64,000 bases of DNA, taken from Streptomyces sp. 1-11. GTDB lineage: Bacteria > Actinomycetota > Actinomycetes > Streptomycetales > Streptomycetaceae. The notes beneath the pieces are model-generated. The model worked only from the letters and a program-made list of their open reading frames with translations, was not told the DNA's origin and did not search any database. Location of the stretch: positions 496,001 through 560,000 of the forward strand of contig NZ_BJTV01000001.1 in the NCBI RefSeq assembly GCF_007176755.1, given 5' to 3'. Shown piece by piece: positions 1 to 7,884 of the stretch. Numbering within the stretch: the stretch's first letter is position 1; each line of letters opens with the position of its first letter. Both the position numbers and the translations under genes were made by a program.

Positions 1-130
1 CGACGACGGTGCCGGGGCGCAGCCCGCCGTCGAGGTGGTCGTGCAGCAGAACCTTGGGTGCCCGTCGGATCTGGTCCGGCGTCGGAACGTGGGCCGGGAC
101 GGTCCCAGTCGGTGCGGTCTGGCTCGTCAT
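1..130 (-). CDS. add: Adenosine deaminase, N-terminal fragment (cut by window edge)
   Basis: The minus strand from the ATG at 130 reads MTSQTAPTGTVPAHVPTPDQ and continues with an IRRAPKVLLHDHLDGGLRPG stretch. The HDHLDGG segment holds the first metal-binding His-x-His of the amidohydrolase fold, and this wording (LHDHLDGGLRP) is typical of actinobacterial adenosine deaminases, which convert (deoxy)adenosine to (deoxy)inosine. Only about 43 residues are present; the rest lies beyond position 1. A perfect 12-bp palindrome lies 17 bp upstream of the start and recurs before the nucleoside transporter genes at 12.3 and 13.6 kb, which suggests shared control with nucleoside salvage. The family call is strong for so short a piece because of the motif and the context. 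Confidence 0.85.
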   Translation of the reverse strand, partial: MTSQTAPTGTVPAHVPTPDQIRRAPKVLLHDHLDGGLRPGTVV

Positions 131-146
131 TTCCGCACTCTAACTC

Positions 147-158
147 CTACGCGCGTAG
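147..158. promoter_or_regulatory. Palindromic operator candidate before add
   Basis: CTACGCGCGTAG is a perfect 12-bp palindrome 17 bp upstream of the adenosine deaminase start. Near-copies occur at 12332-12343 and 13585-13596, upstream of the ABC ATPase and the BMP lipoprotein. This is likely the binding site of a repressor of the nucleoside regulon; the regulator is not identifiable in this window. Confidence 0.6.
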
Positions 159-260
159 AGCGCTCCTGTCGCGCGAGAAGACACAACGGGTTTTCGCCGA
201 TACGCAACGGTGACCGCCCGGACGGGTTTCGTACACCACGCCTTCTGACACTGTTCTGTC

Positions 261-1022
261 ATGGGACAGCAAGCGACGCCGGCCCGAACGGCCGGGCTGG
301 GAAAGGCGGTCGGGCCTGAGCCGACGGCGGTGAGCGGAGCGGTGCTGCTGCTCCCCGGCGGGGAGGAGACCTCCGCCCGCAGGCCGTCCCCCGTCTGGGC
401 GACGGCCTTCGTGCCGTCCCTGGGCCGCCGGCTCGCCCGCGCGGGCCGGCAGGAGGGGCTGGCCGTGCACGCCGTGCACTACCGCTACCGCGGCTGGAAC
501 GGCGGCGAGGCGCATCTGGCGGCGGACGCCGAGTGGGCCGCCGACGAGGTCGTACGCCGCTACGGGGACGTACCGGTGTGCCTGGTGGGCCTGGACATGG
601 GCGGACGGGCGGCGCTGCGGGCGGGCGGCCACGAGGCGGTGACCTCCGTCGTCGCGCTCGCTCCCTGGCTGCCCGAGGACGACGTGGCCGCGCCCGCCGA
701 ACCGGTGAAGCAGCTCGTGGGGCGGCGGGTGCTGATCGTGCACGGCACGAACGACGAACGCACCGACCCGGAGCTGTCGTTCCGGCTGGCGGAGCGGGCG
801 AAGAAGGCGAACCGGAACGTGTGCCGCTTCGAGGTGCACTCCGACGGCCACACGCTGCACCAGTACCGCGACGAAGTGCGCTCGCTGACGGTGGACTTCG
901 TCATGGGCGCGCTGTTCGGGCACCCGGTGTCGCGGCCGGTGGAGGACGCGCTGGCCGCTCCGCCGCCGATCGGGCTGCGGATGCCGCTGGCCGCGGGGTT
1001 CGGCAAGTCGCTGCGGCGGTGA
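261..1022 (+). CDS. Alpha/beta hydrolase (dienelactone-hydrolase-like) with Asp at the nucleophile position
   Basis: A 253-residue protein with an alpha/beta-hydrolase layout: VLLLPGG near residue 30 (oxyanion region), CLVGLDMGGRAAL near 110 (nucleophile elbow), VLIVHGTNDERTDPE near 155 (acid Asp) and SDGHTLHQY near 195 (catalytic His). The elbow reads G-L-D-M-G-G, so the usual Ser is Asp, as in dehalogenases and epoxide hydrolases. Substrate is unknown. I kept the ATG at 261 although no clear ribosome-binding site precedes it; the next likely start would be GTG at 330. It is divergent from add, with 130 bp between them. Fold assignment is solid; the reaction is not predictable. Confidence 0.8.
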   Translation: MGQQATPARTAGLGKAVGPEPTAVSGAVLLLPGGEETSARRPSPVWATAFVPSLGRRLARAGRQEGLAVHAVHYRYRGWNGGEAHLAADAEWAADEVVRRYGDVPVCLVGLDMGGRAALRAGGHEAVTSVVALAPWLPEDDVAAPAEPVKQLVGRRVLIVHGTNDERTDPELSFRLAERAKKANRNVCRFEVHSDGHTLHQYRDEVRSLTVDFVMGALFGHPVSRPVEDALAAPPPIGLRMPLAAGFGKSLRR

Positions 1023-1055
1023 GACCCGGGGCCCGGCCCGGCCTCCCGGACGCCC

Positions 1056-1949
1056 TCAGGGCAGCAGGCTCCCCCTCCTGGAGAGCAGGAACTTCTTGAA
1101 GGCCGCCACCGGTGGCGTGTCCGGGCGGTCGGCCAGCCAGGCGACGCCGATCTCCCGGGCCGCCCTCGGCGCCGTGACCGACAGTTCCACCACACCCGGG
1201 CGCGGCACCGTGGGCGGCGGCAGCAGGGCCACCCCGAGGCCGGCCGCCACCAGGCCCCGCAGGGTCTCCGCCTCCTCGCCCTCGAAGGCGATGCGGGGCT
1301 TGAACCCGGCCTCGCGGCAGAGGTCGTCGGTGATGCGGCGCAGGCCGTAGCCCGGCTCCAGGGTGACGAACGTCTCCTCGGACGCCTCGGCCAGCCGGAT
1401 GCGGCGGCGGGCGGCCATGCGGTGGTCGGCCGGGACGACCAGGCGCAGCTTCTGCTCGTCCAGGCGGCGGGCGACGAGGTCGGGGGCGTCCGGAACCGGG
1501 GAGGTCAGGCAGAGGTCCAGCTCACCGGCGCGCAGCCGCTCCAGCATCGCCTCGCCGTAGTTCTGGACCAGGCTGAAGCGGATGCGCGGGTGGTCGGCGC
1601 GGAAGGCGTGCAGCAGGCCGGGTACGGTCTCGGCGCCCATGGTGTGCAGGAAGCCGAAGGCGACCTTGCCGGTGGCCGGGTCGGCGTCGGCGCGCACCTC
1701 CTCGGCGGCGCGCTCGATCTCGGCGAGGGCGCGTTCGACGGAGGCGAGGAAGGTGCGCCCGGCGGTGGTGAGGGAGACCGTGCGGCCGTGCCGGGCGAAC
1801 AGGGTGACGCCGAGGTCCTGTTCCAGCCGGACCATGGCCCGCGAGAGCGTGGACTGGGGGACGTTCATCTCGTGCGCGGCCCGGGTGACGTGCTCGGTGC
1901 GGGCGACGCCGGCGAAGTACGCCAGGCGCGGCGCGAGCGACGTCGCCAT
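1056..1949 (-). CDS. LysR-family transcriptional regulator
   Basis: A 297-residue LTTR. The N-terminal winged helix covers residues 1-60 (LAYFAGVARTEHVTRAAHEM, then PQSTLSRAMVRLEQDLG), followed by a linker helix and a periplasmic-binding-like effector domain (AFGFLHTMG, LVVPADHRM, GVALLPPP). I chose the ATG at 1949 over the longer frame starting at 2057 because GGAAG sits a few bases upstream and homologues begin at MATSLAPRL. It is divergent from the MFS transporter at 2069, the classic layout for an LTTR controlling its neighbour, and direct repeats lie in the shared promoter. Confidence 0.92.
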   Translation of the reverse strand: MATSLAPRLAYFAGVARTEHVTRAAHEMNVPQSTLSRAMVRLEQDLGVTLFARHGRTVSLTTAGRTFLASVERALAEIERAAEEVRADADPATGKVAFGFLHTMGAETVPGLLHAFRADHPRIRFSLVQNYGEAMLERLRAGELDLCLTSPVPDAPDLVARRLDEQKLRLVVPADHRMAARRRIRLAEASEETFVTLEPGYGLRRITDDLCREAGFKPRIAFEGEEAETLRGLVAAGLGVALLPPPTVPRPGVVELSVTAPRAAREIGVAWLADRPDTPPVAAFKKFLLSRRGSLLP

Positions 1950-2025
1950 GTCTTCCGTGTCACTGAACGGTGACAGCCGACCCCGTGACCTCTGCTCATG
2001 CTCCACGGGAACGATTATGACGATT

Positions 2026-2062
2026 CCGTGCATTGGACGGATCAGTGGGCCGTGCATAGCGT
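2026..2062 (+). promoter_or_regulatory. Promoter of the MFS gene with direct repeats, leaderless type
   Basis: TTGGAC at 2033-2038 and TAGCGT at 2057-2062 form a -35/-10 pair with an 18-nt spacer. The -10 box ends 6 nt before the ATG of the MFS gene, so the transcript should be leaderless. The octamer CCGTGCAT occurs at 2026-2033 and 2050-2057, touching both boxes; it is a candidate LysR regulator site. Confidence 0.5.
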
Positions 2063-2068
2063 CGAGGC

Positions 2069-3358
2069 ATGTCTCCCGCCAGTACCGGGGCGTCCGCCAC
2101 CGTGGACGCCGTCCCGTCCGTCCCCTCCCCCGACTCCGCGACCGACTCCCGGATGACTCCGGGCGGCCCCGGCTACCGCCGGATGAGCTTCGCCCTGTTC
2201 CTCGCCGGGGTCGCGACCTTCGCCCTGCTCTACTCCACCCAGGCCCTGCTGCCGCTGATCTCCGGCGAGTTCGGGGTGGCGGCGAGCGAGGCGAGCTGGA
2301 CGGTGGCGGCCGCCACCGGCGGTCTGGCGCTGTTCGTGCTGCCGATGAGCGCCCTGTCCGAGCGCTTCGGCCGCCGGACGGTGATGACGGCCTCGCTGGC
2401 GGTCGCGGTGGGCGTGGGTCTGCTGGTGCCCTTCGCGCCGTCGATCGGCGCGCTGGTCGTGCTGCGGGCGGTGCAGGGCGCGGCGCTGGCGGGTCTGCCC
2501 GCCTCGGCGACGGCGTACCTGGCCGAGGAGGTCCGGCCGAAGGCCCTGGTCACGGCCATCGGGCTGTTCGTGGCGGGCAACAGCGTGGGCGGGATGAGCG
2601 GCCGGGTGATCACCGGCTGGGTGGCGCAGGAGTGGGGCTGGCGGGTCGCCGTCGGTGTGATCGGCGTGGTCGCGGTGGCCTGCGCGGCGGCGTTCCGGCT
2701 GCTGCTGCCCGCCCCGAGGCACTTCCGCGCCGGCTCGCTGCGGCCCCGGGTGCTGCTGGGCACGGTGCGCGCTCACCTCGGCGACCCGCTGCTGCGCCGG
2801 CTGTACGCGATCGGCGCGCTGTTCATGACGGTGTTCGGCGGTGTGTACACGGTGATCGGCTACCGGCTGACGCAGGCGCCGTTCTCCCTGCCGCAGGGCA
2901 TCGTCGGCTCGATCTTCCTGGTGTACCTGGTCGGCACGGTGTCGGCGTCGACGGCCGGCCGGCTGGTGGGCCGGCTGGGCCGCCGCGGCGCGCTCTACCT
3001 GGCGGGCGGTACGACGGCGGCGGGCCTGCTGCTGTCCCTGGCGCCCTCGCTGCCGCTGGTCCTGCTGGGCCTGGTGCTGATCACGGCGGGCTTCTTCGCC
3101 GGCCACGCGGTCGCCTCCTCGGCGGTGGGCAGGACGGCCGAGCACGGCCGCGCCCAGGCCTCAGCCCTGTACCAGTCCGCGTACTACATCGGCTCCAGCG
3201 CGGGCAGCACGCTGGGCGCGACGGCCTTCCACGCCGGCGGCTGGGCGGGAACGGTCGGCGTGGGCGTCCTGGCGGTCCTCGGCGTCGTGACCATCACGCT
3301 CCTGGGGTCCCGGGCGGCCCGGGTGTCGGCCCGTCGGGAGCCGGTGCCGGCGCACTGA
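2069..3358 (+). CDS. MFS transporter (exporter type)
   Basis: A 429-residue major facilitator with about 12 hydrophobic segments starting near residue 40 (FALFLAGVATFALLYSTQ). The loop-2 motif is seen as ALSERFGRRTVM and a second copy as AGRLVGRLGRRG after the sixth helix. Its N terminus (LLYSTQALLPLISGEFGV) resembles the YnfM-like family of putative drug or metabolite exporters. It is transcribed divergently from a LysR gene that probably senses its substrate. A strong hairpin follows at 3371. Substrate unknown. Confidence 0.9.
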   Translation: MSPASTGASATVDAVPSVPSPDSATDSRMTPGGPGYRRMSFALFLAGVATFALLYSTQALLPLISGEFGVAASEASWTVAAATGGLALFVLPMSALSERFGRRTVMTASLAVAVGVGLLVPFAPSIGALVVLRAVQGAALAGLPASATAYLAEEVRPKALVTAIGLFVAGNSVGGMSGRVITGWVAQEWGWRVAVGVIGVVAVACAAAFRLLLPAPRHFRAGSLRPRVLLGTVRAHLGDPLLRRLYAIGALFMTVFGGVYTVIGYRLTQAPFSLPQGIVGSIFLVYLVGTVSASTAGRLVGRLGRRGALYLAGGTTAAGLLLSLAPSLPLVLLGLVLITAGFFAGHAVASSAVGRTAEHGRAQASALYQSAYYIGSSAGSTLGATAFHAGGWAGTVGVGVLAVLGVVTITLLGSRAARVSARREPVPAH

Positions 3359-3370
3359 GACGACGCGCGG

Positions 3371-3410
3371 CCGAACGGGCGGGCACCGGAGTCGGTGCCC
3401 GCCCGTTCGG
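3371..3410 (+). terminator. Intrinsic-type terminator after the MFS gene
   Basis: An 18-bp perfect inverted repeat (arm CCGAACGGGCGGGCACCG) with a 4-nt loop, 12 bp after the MFS stop codon. There is no T tract, as is common in Streptomyces. Confidence 0.85.
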
Positions 3411-3533
3411 GTGCGGGAACCGGTCCCGGCCGGGCATTTTCCTGCTCCGGGCGCCATTGTCAGTGGGCTGCGGTAGCTTCCGAAGTACTGGGGCGCGAAG
3501 GCGCGCCACGGGGACGGCCACAGGGGTGGGTGC

Positions 3534-4550
3534 GTGATGGGCAGCGGAACGGCGGCGACGGAACTCGACACCGCACTGGAGAAGCACCGGACCGAGCTGA
3601 CCGGGTACTGCTACCGGATGCTCGGCTCCTCCTTCGAGGCCGAGGACGCGGTGCAGGACACGCTGGTGCGGGCCTGGCGGAGCTACGACAAGTTCGAGGG
3701 CCGTTCCTCCCTGCGCTCGTGGCTGTACCGGATCGCGACGAACGTGTGCCTGGACATGCTGACGGCGGGCAACAAGCGGGCCCGGCCGATGGACCTGACC
3801 GACTCGACGCCGCTCGCCCGGGCGGCGCTCTCCCCCCGCCCCGACAACACCTGGCTGGAGCCGATGCCGGACGCGCGCGTACTGCCGACGGTGGAGGACC
3901 CGGCGGAGGCGGCGGTCGCCAAGGAGTCGGTCCGGCTGGCGTTCATGGCGGCCCTGCAGCAACTGCCGCCGAAGCAGCGGGCGGTGCTGATCCTGCGCGA
4001 GGTGCTGGCCTGGCGGGCGAGTGAGGTCGCCGAGCTGCTGGGCACCACGGTCGCCTCCGTCAACAGCGCCCTGCAGCGGGCCCGGGCCACGCTCGCCGAG
4101 CGGGACTCCGAGACCGCGGCCGGGGCGGTGTCCGACCCGCTGGACGAGGAGCAGCGAAGACTCCTCGAGCGCTACGTGAAGGCGTTCGAGGGCTACGACA
4201 TGACGGCGCTCACGGCGCTGCTGCACGAGGACGCCGTCATGACGATGCCGCCGTTCGACCTGTGGCTGCGCGGCCCGCAGGACATCACCGGCTTCATGAC
4301 CACCCTGGGCGCCTCCTGCGCCGGTTCCAGGCTGCTGCCGGTGCGGGCGAACGGCCTGCCGGGGTTCGCGCACTACAAGCCGGACGAGGAGAAGGGCGGC
4401 TTCACCCCCTGGGCGGTGCAGGTGCTGGAGGTGTCAGACGGCCGGATCACCGGCTTCCACTGCTTCCTGGACACCGCGCGCTGGTTCCCGCTCTTCGGCC
4501 TCCCCCTCCACCTGGAAGCGGAGTCCGACCAGGTCGAGAAGGGCGCGTAG
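3534..4550 (+). CDS. RNA polymerase sigma factor, SigG/SigX5 type with SnoaL-like C-terminal domain
   Basis: A 338-residue ECF-like sigma factor. Region 2 lies near residues 20-85 (YCYRMLGSSFEAEDAVQDTL, RSSLRSWLYRIATNVCLDM), region 4 near 140-195 (LPPKQRAVLILREVLAW, ASEVAELLGTTVASVNSALQRAR), and residues 210-330 form a SnoaL-like domain ending DTARWFPLFGLP, the signature of the SigG/SigX5 (TIGR02960) group. In such factors the C-terminal domain is thought to replace a separate anti-sigma factor. Start: GTG at 3534 has AGGGG 7 nt upstream; ATG at 3537 is the alternative. Its 3' end overlaps the convergent STAS gene by about 117 bp. Confidence 0.9.
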   Translation: MMGSGTAATELDTALEKHRTELTGYCYRMLGSSFEAEDAVQDTLVRAWRSYDKFEGRSSLRSWLYRIATNVCLDMLTAGNKRARPMDLTDSTPLARAALSPRPDNTWLEPMPDARVLPTVEDPAEAAVAKESVRLAFMAALQQLPPKQRAVLILREVLAWRASEVAELLGTTVASVNSALQRARATLAERDSETAAGAVSDPLDEEQRRLLERYVKAFEGYDMTALTALLHEDAVMTMPPFDLWLRGPQDITGFMTTLGASCAGSRLLPVRANGLPGFAHYKPDEEKGGFTPWAVQVLEVSDGRITGFHCFLDTARWFPLFGLPLHLEAESDQVEKGA

Positions 4551-4820
4551 CGCGGGGTCGGGCCCGCGCAGCCGTATCCGCCCGCCGGCCCGGCGTGCGG
4601 CGAGCTCCAGCCGGGCCAGCAGATCCACGGTCCGCAGCCCCGGCGGGCCGAGCCCGGCCACGTCGCACACGACGACCGCGGCGCCACCGGCCTCCAGCAG
4701 CGTCCGCACGTCGGCGCACAGGCCCGGCACCTCGGCAGGGGTGACGGGTCCGGGCAGTACGAGCACTGCGGGTGTCTTGGCGTCCACGTGCGGTAGACCG
4801 GTGGCACGCGCGCAACTCAT
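4434..4820 (-). CDS. STAS-domain protein (anti-sigma-factor-antagonist-like)
   Basis: A 128-residue single STAS domain: VLVLPGPVTPAEVPGLCADV (first strand and helix), AAVVVCDVAGLGPPGLRTVDLL (the switch region; the phosphorylatable Ser/Thr position of SpoIIAA-type proteins is not obvious here), then RLELAARRAGGRIRLRGPDP. The ATG at 4820 has AAGG about 9 nt upstream. The last ~38 codons lie antisense to the 3' end of the sigma gene, so both genes use the same DNA. Role is inferred only from the fold: partner-switching control, possibly of the neighbouring sigma factor. Confidence 0.75.
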   Translation of the reverse strand: MSCARATGLPHVDAKTPAVLVLPGPVTPAEVPGLCADVRTLLEAGGAAVVVCDVAGLGPPGLRTVDLLARLELAARRAGGRIRLRGPDPALRALLDLVGLRFQVEGEAEEREPARGVQEAVEAGDPAV

Positions 4821-4896
4821 CGCCGGGCCTTCGGCGGGCACGCCCGGACGGAGATCACATTGACCGGCGGTCGTGCCCCGGCGCAGGGTTGGGGCC

Positions 4897-5817
4897 GTGA
4901 CGGGGGTGCTGAGCGGGTTCGCGGTGATCGCGGTCGTCATCGGGGCGGGCCACGTGCTCGGGTGGCGCGGCACCCTCGGTGATCCGGGCCGCGAGGTGCT
5001 GACCCGGCTGGCGTTCTCGGTGGCGGGACCGGCCCTGCTGTTCCGGACGCTGGCGGGGGCCGACCTCTCCGTGCTGTTCTCCAGCCGCCTGCTGGTGACG
5101 GCGCTGAGCACGGCCGCGGTCTCGGCGGCCTTCGTGGCGGTGGGCGCGCTGCGGCACTGGGGCGTGGGCCGCACCACGATCGGCGCCCTGTGCGCGGGGT
5201 ACGTCAACTCCGGCAACCTCGGCATCCCGATCGCCGCCTACGTCCTGGGCGACGCGTCCCTGGTGGCCCCGGTCCTGCTGTTCCAGGTCGTCCTCGTCAC
5301 GCCCGTCGCCCTGACCGTCCTGGACCTGACGGGCGCCGGCGAGAAGGGCACGGTGTGGCGGCGGCTGCTGACGCCGCTGCGCAATCCGATCGCGGTGGGC
5401 TCGCTGACGGGGGTGGTGGTCTCGGCGTCGGGCTGGCGGATCCCGGGCCCCGTCATGGAGCCGGTCACCATGATCGGCAACATGTCGGTCCCGGCGGCGC
5501 TGCTGGTCTTCGGCATGTCCCTGCGCGGCAGCGCGGCTCCCGGCCGGGGGCTCGACCGGCACCCGGTCCTGCTGTCGGTGGCGCTGAAGTCCCTGGGCCA
5601 GCCGCTGGTGGCCTGGGTGCTGGCCCGCGGCCTCTTCGGCCTGCACGGCGCGCCCCTGCTGGACGTGGTCGTCACCTCCGCCCTGCCGGCCGCCCAGAAC
5701 CTGTTCACCTACGCCAGCCGCTACCAGGTCGCCGAATCCCTGGCCCGCGAGTCGGTCCTGCTGTCGACGGTGGTCTCGGTGCCAGTGCTGGTGGGGGTGG
5801 CGACGGTACTGGGGTGA
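4897..5817 (+). CDS. AEC-family transporter (auxin efflux carrier fold)
   Basis: A 306-residue membrane protein with about ten hydrophobic segments arranged as two repeats. Helix-break motifs typical of the family are visible: CAGYVNSGNLGIPIAAYVLGD in the first half and TSALPAAQNLFTYASRY in the second. Bacterial members are proposed to move dicarboxylates or other organic anions. I chose GTG at 4897 because AGGG lies 8 nt upstream and the hydrophobic segment begins at once; an upstream GTG at 4873 is possible. It stands alone between the STAS and Uma2 genes. Confidence 0.85.
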   Translation: MTGVLSGFAVIAVVIGAGHVLGWRGTLGDPGREVLTRLAFSVAGPALLFRTLAGADLSVLFSSRLLVTALSTAAVSAAFVAVGALRHWGVGRTTIGALCAGYVNSGNLGIPIAAYVLGDASLVAPVLLFQVVLVTPVALTVLDLTGAGEKGTVWRRLLTPLRNPIAVGSLTGVVVSASGWRIPGPVMEPVTMIGNMSVPAALLVFGMSLRGSAAPGRGLDRHPVLLSVALKSLGQPLVAWVLARGLFGLHGAPLLDVVVTSALPAAQNLFTYASRYQVAESLARESVLLSTVVSVPVLVGVATVLG

Positions 5818-5824
5818 GGGCGCG

Positions 5825-6409
5825 TCAGTCGACGGGGAACTCGCCCGTGTCGATGGTGATGCCGAACGGTTCCGGCAACTTGATGGGATCGCCGAACTTC
5901 ACGGCTTGGAGGACTCGGTAGACCTCGCCCTTCGGCTCTCCGTAGAGCGTGACGGTGGGACCTCCGGGGGCCCAGCGGTCGACGAGGAGATAGAGCGGAA
6001 TGTCGGCCGTGGCGTAAGCAGCGGGCTTGCTGACGCGATCGTGCCGGGCATTGGACTTGGAGGTCACTTCGACGACGAGTTCGGCCAGGGATGCCGGGAT
6101 GTGTGAGTCCGCCTCCGGACGTTCCGGCACCGGAGCGACCACCAGGTCAGGGATGAGCATGCCCATCCTCGACGGCACGGCGATTGCCAGGGTCTGGAAG
6201 ATCTCCCAGTCTTCGGAGATCACGGTATAGAGGCGACGCTGGATGCGAGCCGCGATCACATTGTGGCGGAACGCGGGAGCAGGTGACACGGTGATGATCC
6301 CCTCGATGATCTCCACCTTGCTGCCCTCGGGCCATTCCATCTCCTCCCAGTACCGGACGAGGTCGTCCCAGTTCTGGTCGGGGTCCTGGCTGACGGTGAG
6401 TGCGCTCAC
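5825..6409 (-). CDS. Uma2-family protein (DUF820, PD-(D/E)XK nuclease fold)
   Basis: A 194-residue protein of the Uma2 family. Visible features: VEIIEGIITVSPAPAFRHN (entry to the fold), MLIPDLVVAP (catalytic Asp strand) and AELVVEVTSKSNARHDRVSKP (E-x-x with the following Ser-Lys), then YATADIPLYLLVD. The family is abundant in Streptomyces and cyanobacteria and is annotated as a putative endonuclease, but its biological role is not established. It is transcribed alone; the start at 6409 gives MSALTVSQDPDQNWDDLVRY, typical of the family. Confidence 0.88.
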   Translation of the reverse strand: MSALTVSQDPDQNWDDLVRYWEEMEWPEGSKVEIIEGIITVSPAPAFRHNVIAARIQRRLYTVISEDWEIFQTLAIAVPSRMGMLIPDLVVAPVPERPEADSHIPASLAELVVEVTSKSNARHDRVSKPAAYATADIPLYLLVDRWAPGGPTVTLYGEPKGEVYRVLQAVKFGDPIKLPEPFGITIDTGEFPVD

Positions 6410-6447
6410 GGCGGTCTCCTATCGGTGCGTCGCCGATCCCAGCATGC

Positions 6448-6483
6448 CGAACGGGACCGGCGGCGGTCCACCGGTCCCGTTCG
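6448..6483. terminator. Terminator hairpin after thymidine phosphorylase
   Basis: A 13-bp perfect inverted repeat (CGAACGGGACCGG) around a 10-nt loop. It ends the minus-strand nucleoside operon after deoA and lies upstream of the Uma2 start. Confidence 0.75.
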
Positions 6484-6528
6484 CCCGAAAGGGCTACGGC
6501 CTCCGCGGCCTCCGGCCACGGGCCCCGG

Positions 6529-7812
6529 TCAGGCGATGCGCTCCAGCACCACCGGCGACGGCGTGAAGGCCGTGCCCGGGGCCGCGATGTCGTAGGTGCC
6601 CTCGACCGCCTGGAGCGCGTACTCGAAGCGCTCGGGGGTGTCGGTGTGCAGGGTCAGCAGCGGCTGGCCCTCGGTCACCGTGTCGCCCGGCTTGGCGTGC
6701 ATCTCCACGCCCGCCGCCGCCTGCACCGGGTCCTCCTTGCGGGCGCGGCCCGCGCCGAGACGCCAGGCGGCGACGCCGATGCCGTAGGCGTCCAGCCGGG
6801 TCAGGACGCCGGACGCGGACGCCTTGATGACGTGCTGCTCCTTCGACGTGGGCAGCGCGGCGTCCGGGTCGCCGCCCTGGGCCGCGATCATCCGGCGCCA
6901 CACGTCCATCGCCGAGCCGTCGGCCAGCGCCTTCGCCGGGTCGGCGTCCTTGATGCCGGCCGCGTCGAGCATCTCGCGGGCCAGGGCGACGGTCAGTTCG
7001 ACCACGTCCGCCGGGCCGCCGCCCGCGAGGACCTCGACCGACTCGCGGACCTCGAGCGCGTTGCCGGCCGTGAGGCCGAGCGGGGTGGACATGTCGGTCA
7101 GCAGCGCGACCGTCCGCACCCCGTGGTCGGTGCCCAGGCCGACCATCGTGGAGGCCAGCTCACGGGCGTCCTCGATGGTCTTCATGAAGGCGCCGGAGCC
7201 CACCTTCACGTCGAGCACCAGGGAGCCGGTGCCCTCGGCGATCTTCTTCGACATGATCGAGGACGCGATCAGCGGGATCGCCTCGACCGTGCCGGTCACG
7301 TCGCGCAGGGCGTAGAGCTTCTTGTCGGCCGGGGCCAGGCCGTCGCCGGCCGCGCAGATCACCGCGCCGGTGGTGTCGAGGACGTGCAGCATCTCCTCGT
7401 TGGACAGCAGCGCGCGCCAGCCGGGGACGGACTCCAGCTTGTCCAGGGTGCCGCCGGTGTGGCCGAGGCCCCGGCCGGAGAGCTGCGGCACGGCCGCGCC
7501 GCAGGCCGCGACCAGCGGGGCCAGCGGGAGCGTGATCTTGTCGCCGACGCCGCCGGTGGAGTGCTTGTCGGCCGTCGGGCGGGACAGCGAGGAGAAGTCC
7601 ATGCGCTCGCCGGAGGCGATCATGGCCGCGGTCCAGCGGGCGATCTCCCGGCGGTTCATCCCGTTCAGCAGGATCGCCATGGCGAGCGACGACATCTGCT
7701 CGTCGGCGACCTCGCCGCGGGTGTACGCGTCGATGACCCAGTCGATCTGCTCGTCGGTCAGCTCACCGCGGTCCCGCTTGGTGCGGATGACGGAGATGGC
7801 GTCCATGGCCAT
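6529..7812 (-). CDS. deoA: Thymidine phosphorylase
   Basis: A 427-residue pyrimidine-nucleoside phosphorylase. The helical N-terminal domain (AISVIRTKRDRGELTDEQID) is followed by the phosphate-binding core TADKHSTGGVGDKITLPLAP near residue 80 and GRGLGHTGGTLDKLES near 115, with MSKKIAEGTGSLVLDVKVG-type catalytic Lys region near 185. The C-terminal lipoyl-like domain begins near 345. It splits thymidine or deoxyuridine with phosphate to base and deoxyribose-1-phosphate. The start at 7812 has GGAAGGAAG 8 nt upstream; ATG at 7806 is also possible. It is the last gene of the nucleoside operon, about 72 bp after cdd. Confidence 0.97.
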   Translation of the reverse strand: MAMDAISVIRTKRDRGELTDEQIDWVIDAYTRGEVADEQMSSLAMAILLNGMNRREIARWTAAMIASGERMDFSSLSRPTADKHSTGGVGDKITLPLAPLVAACGAAVPQLSGRGLGHTGGTLDKLESVPGWRALLSNEEMLHVLDTTGAVICAAGDGLAPADKKLYALRDVTGTVEAIPLIASSIMSKKIAEGTGSLVLDVKVGSGAFMKTIEDARELASTMVGLGTDHGVRTVALLTDMSTPLGLTAGNALEVRESVEVLAGGGPADVVELTVALAREMLDAAGIKDADPAKALADGSAMDVWRRMIAAQGGDPDAALPTSKEQHVIKASASGVLTRLDAYGIGVAAWRLGAGRARKEDPVQAAAGVEMHAKPGDTVTEGQPLLTLHTDTPERFEYALQAVEGTYDIAAPGTAFTPSPVVLERIA

Positions 7813-7884
7813 GGCTATGGCTTCCTTCCGGGAGGTGCGAAGTGCACGGCCCCCCTGAGCGGGTCAGGGGGGCCGTACGGGGAG

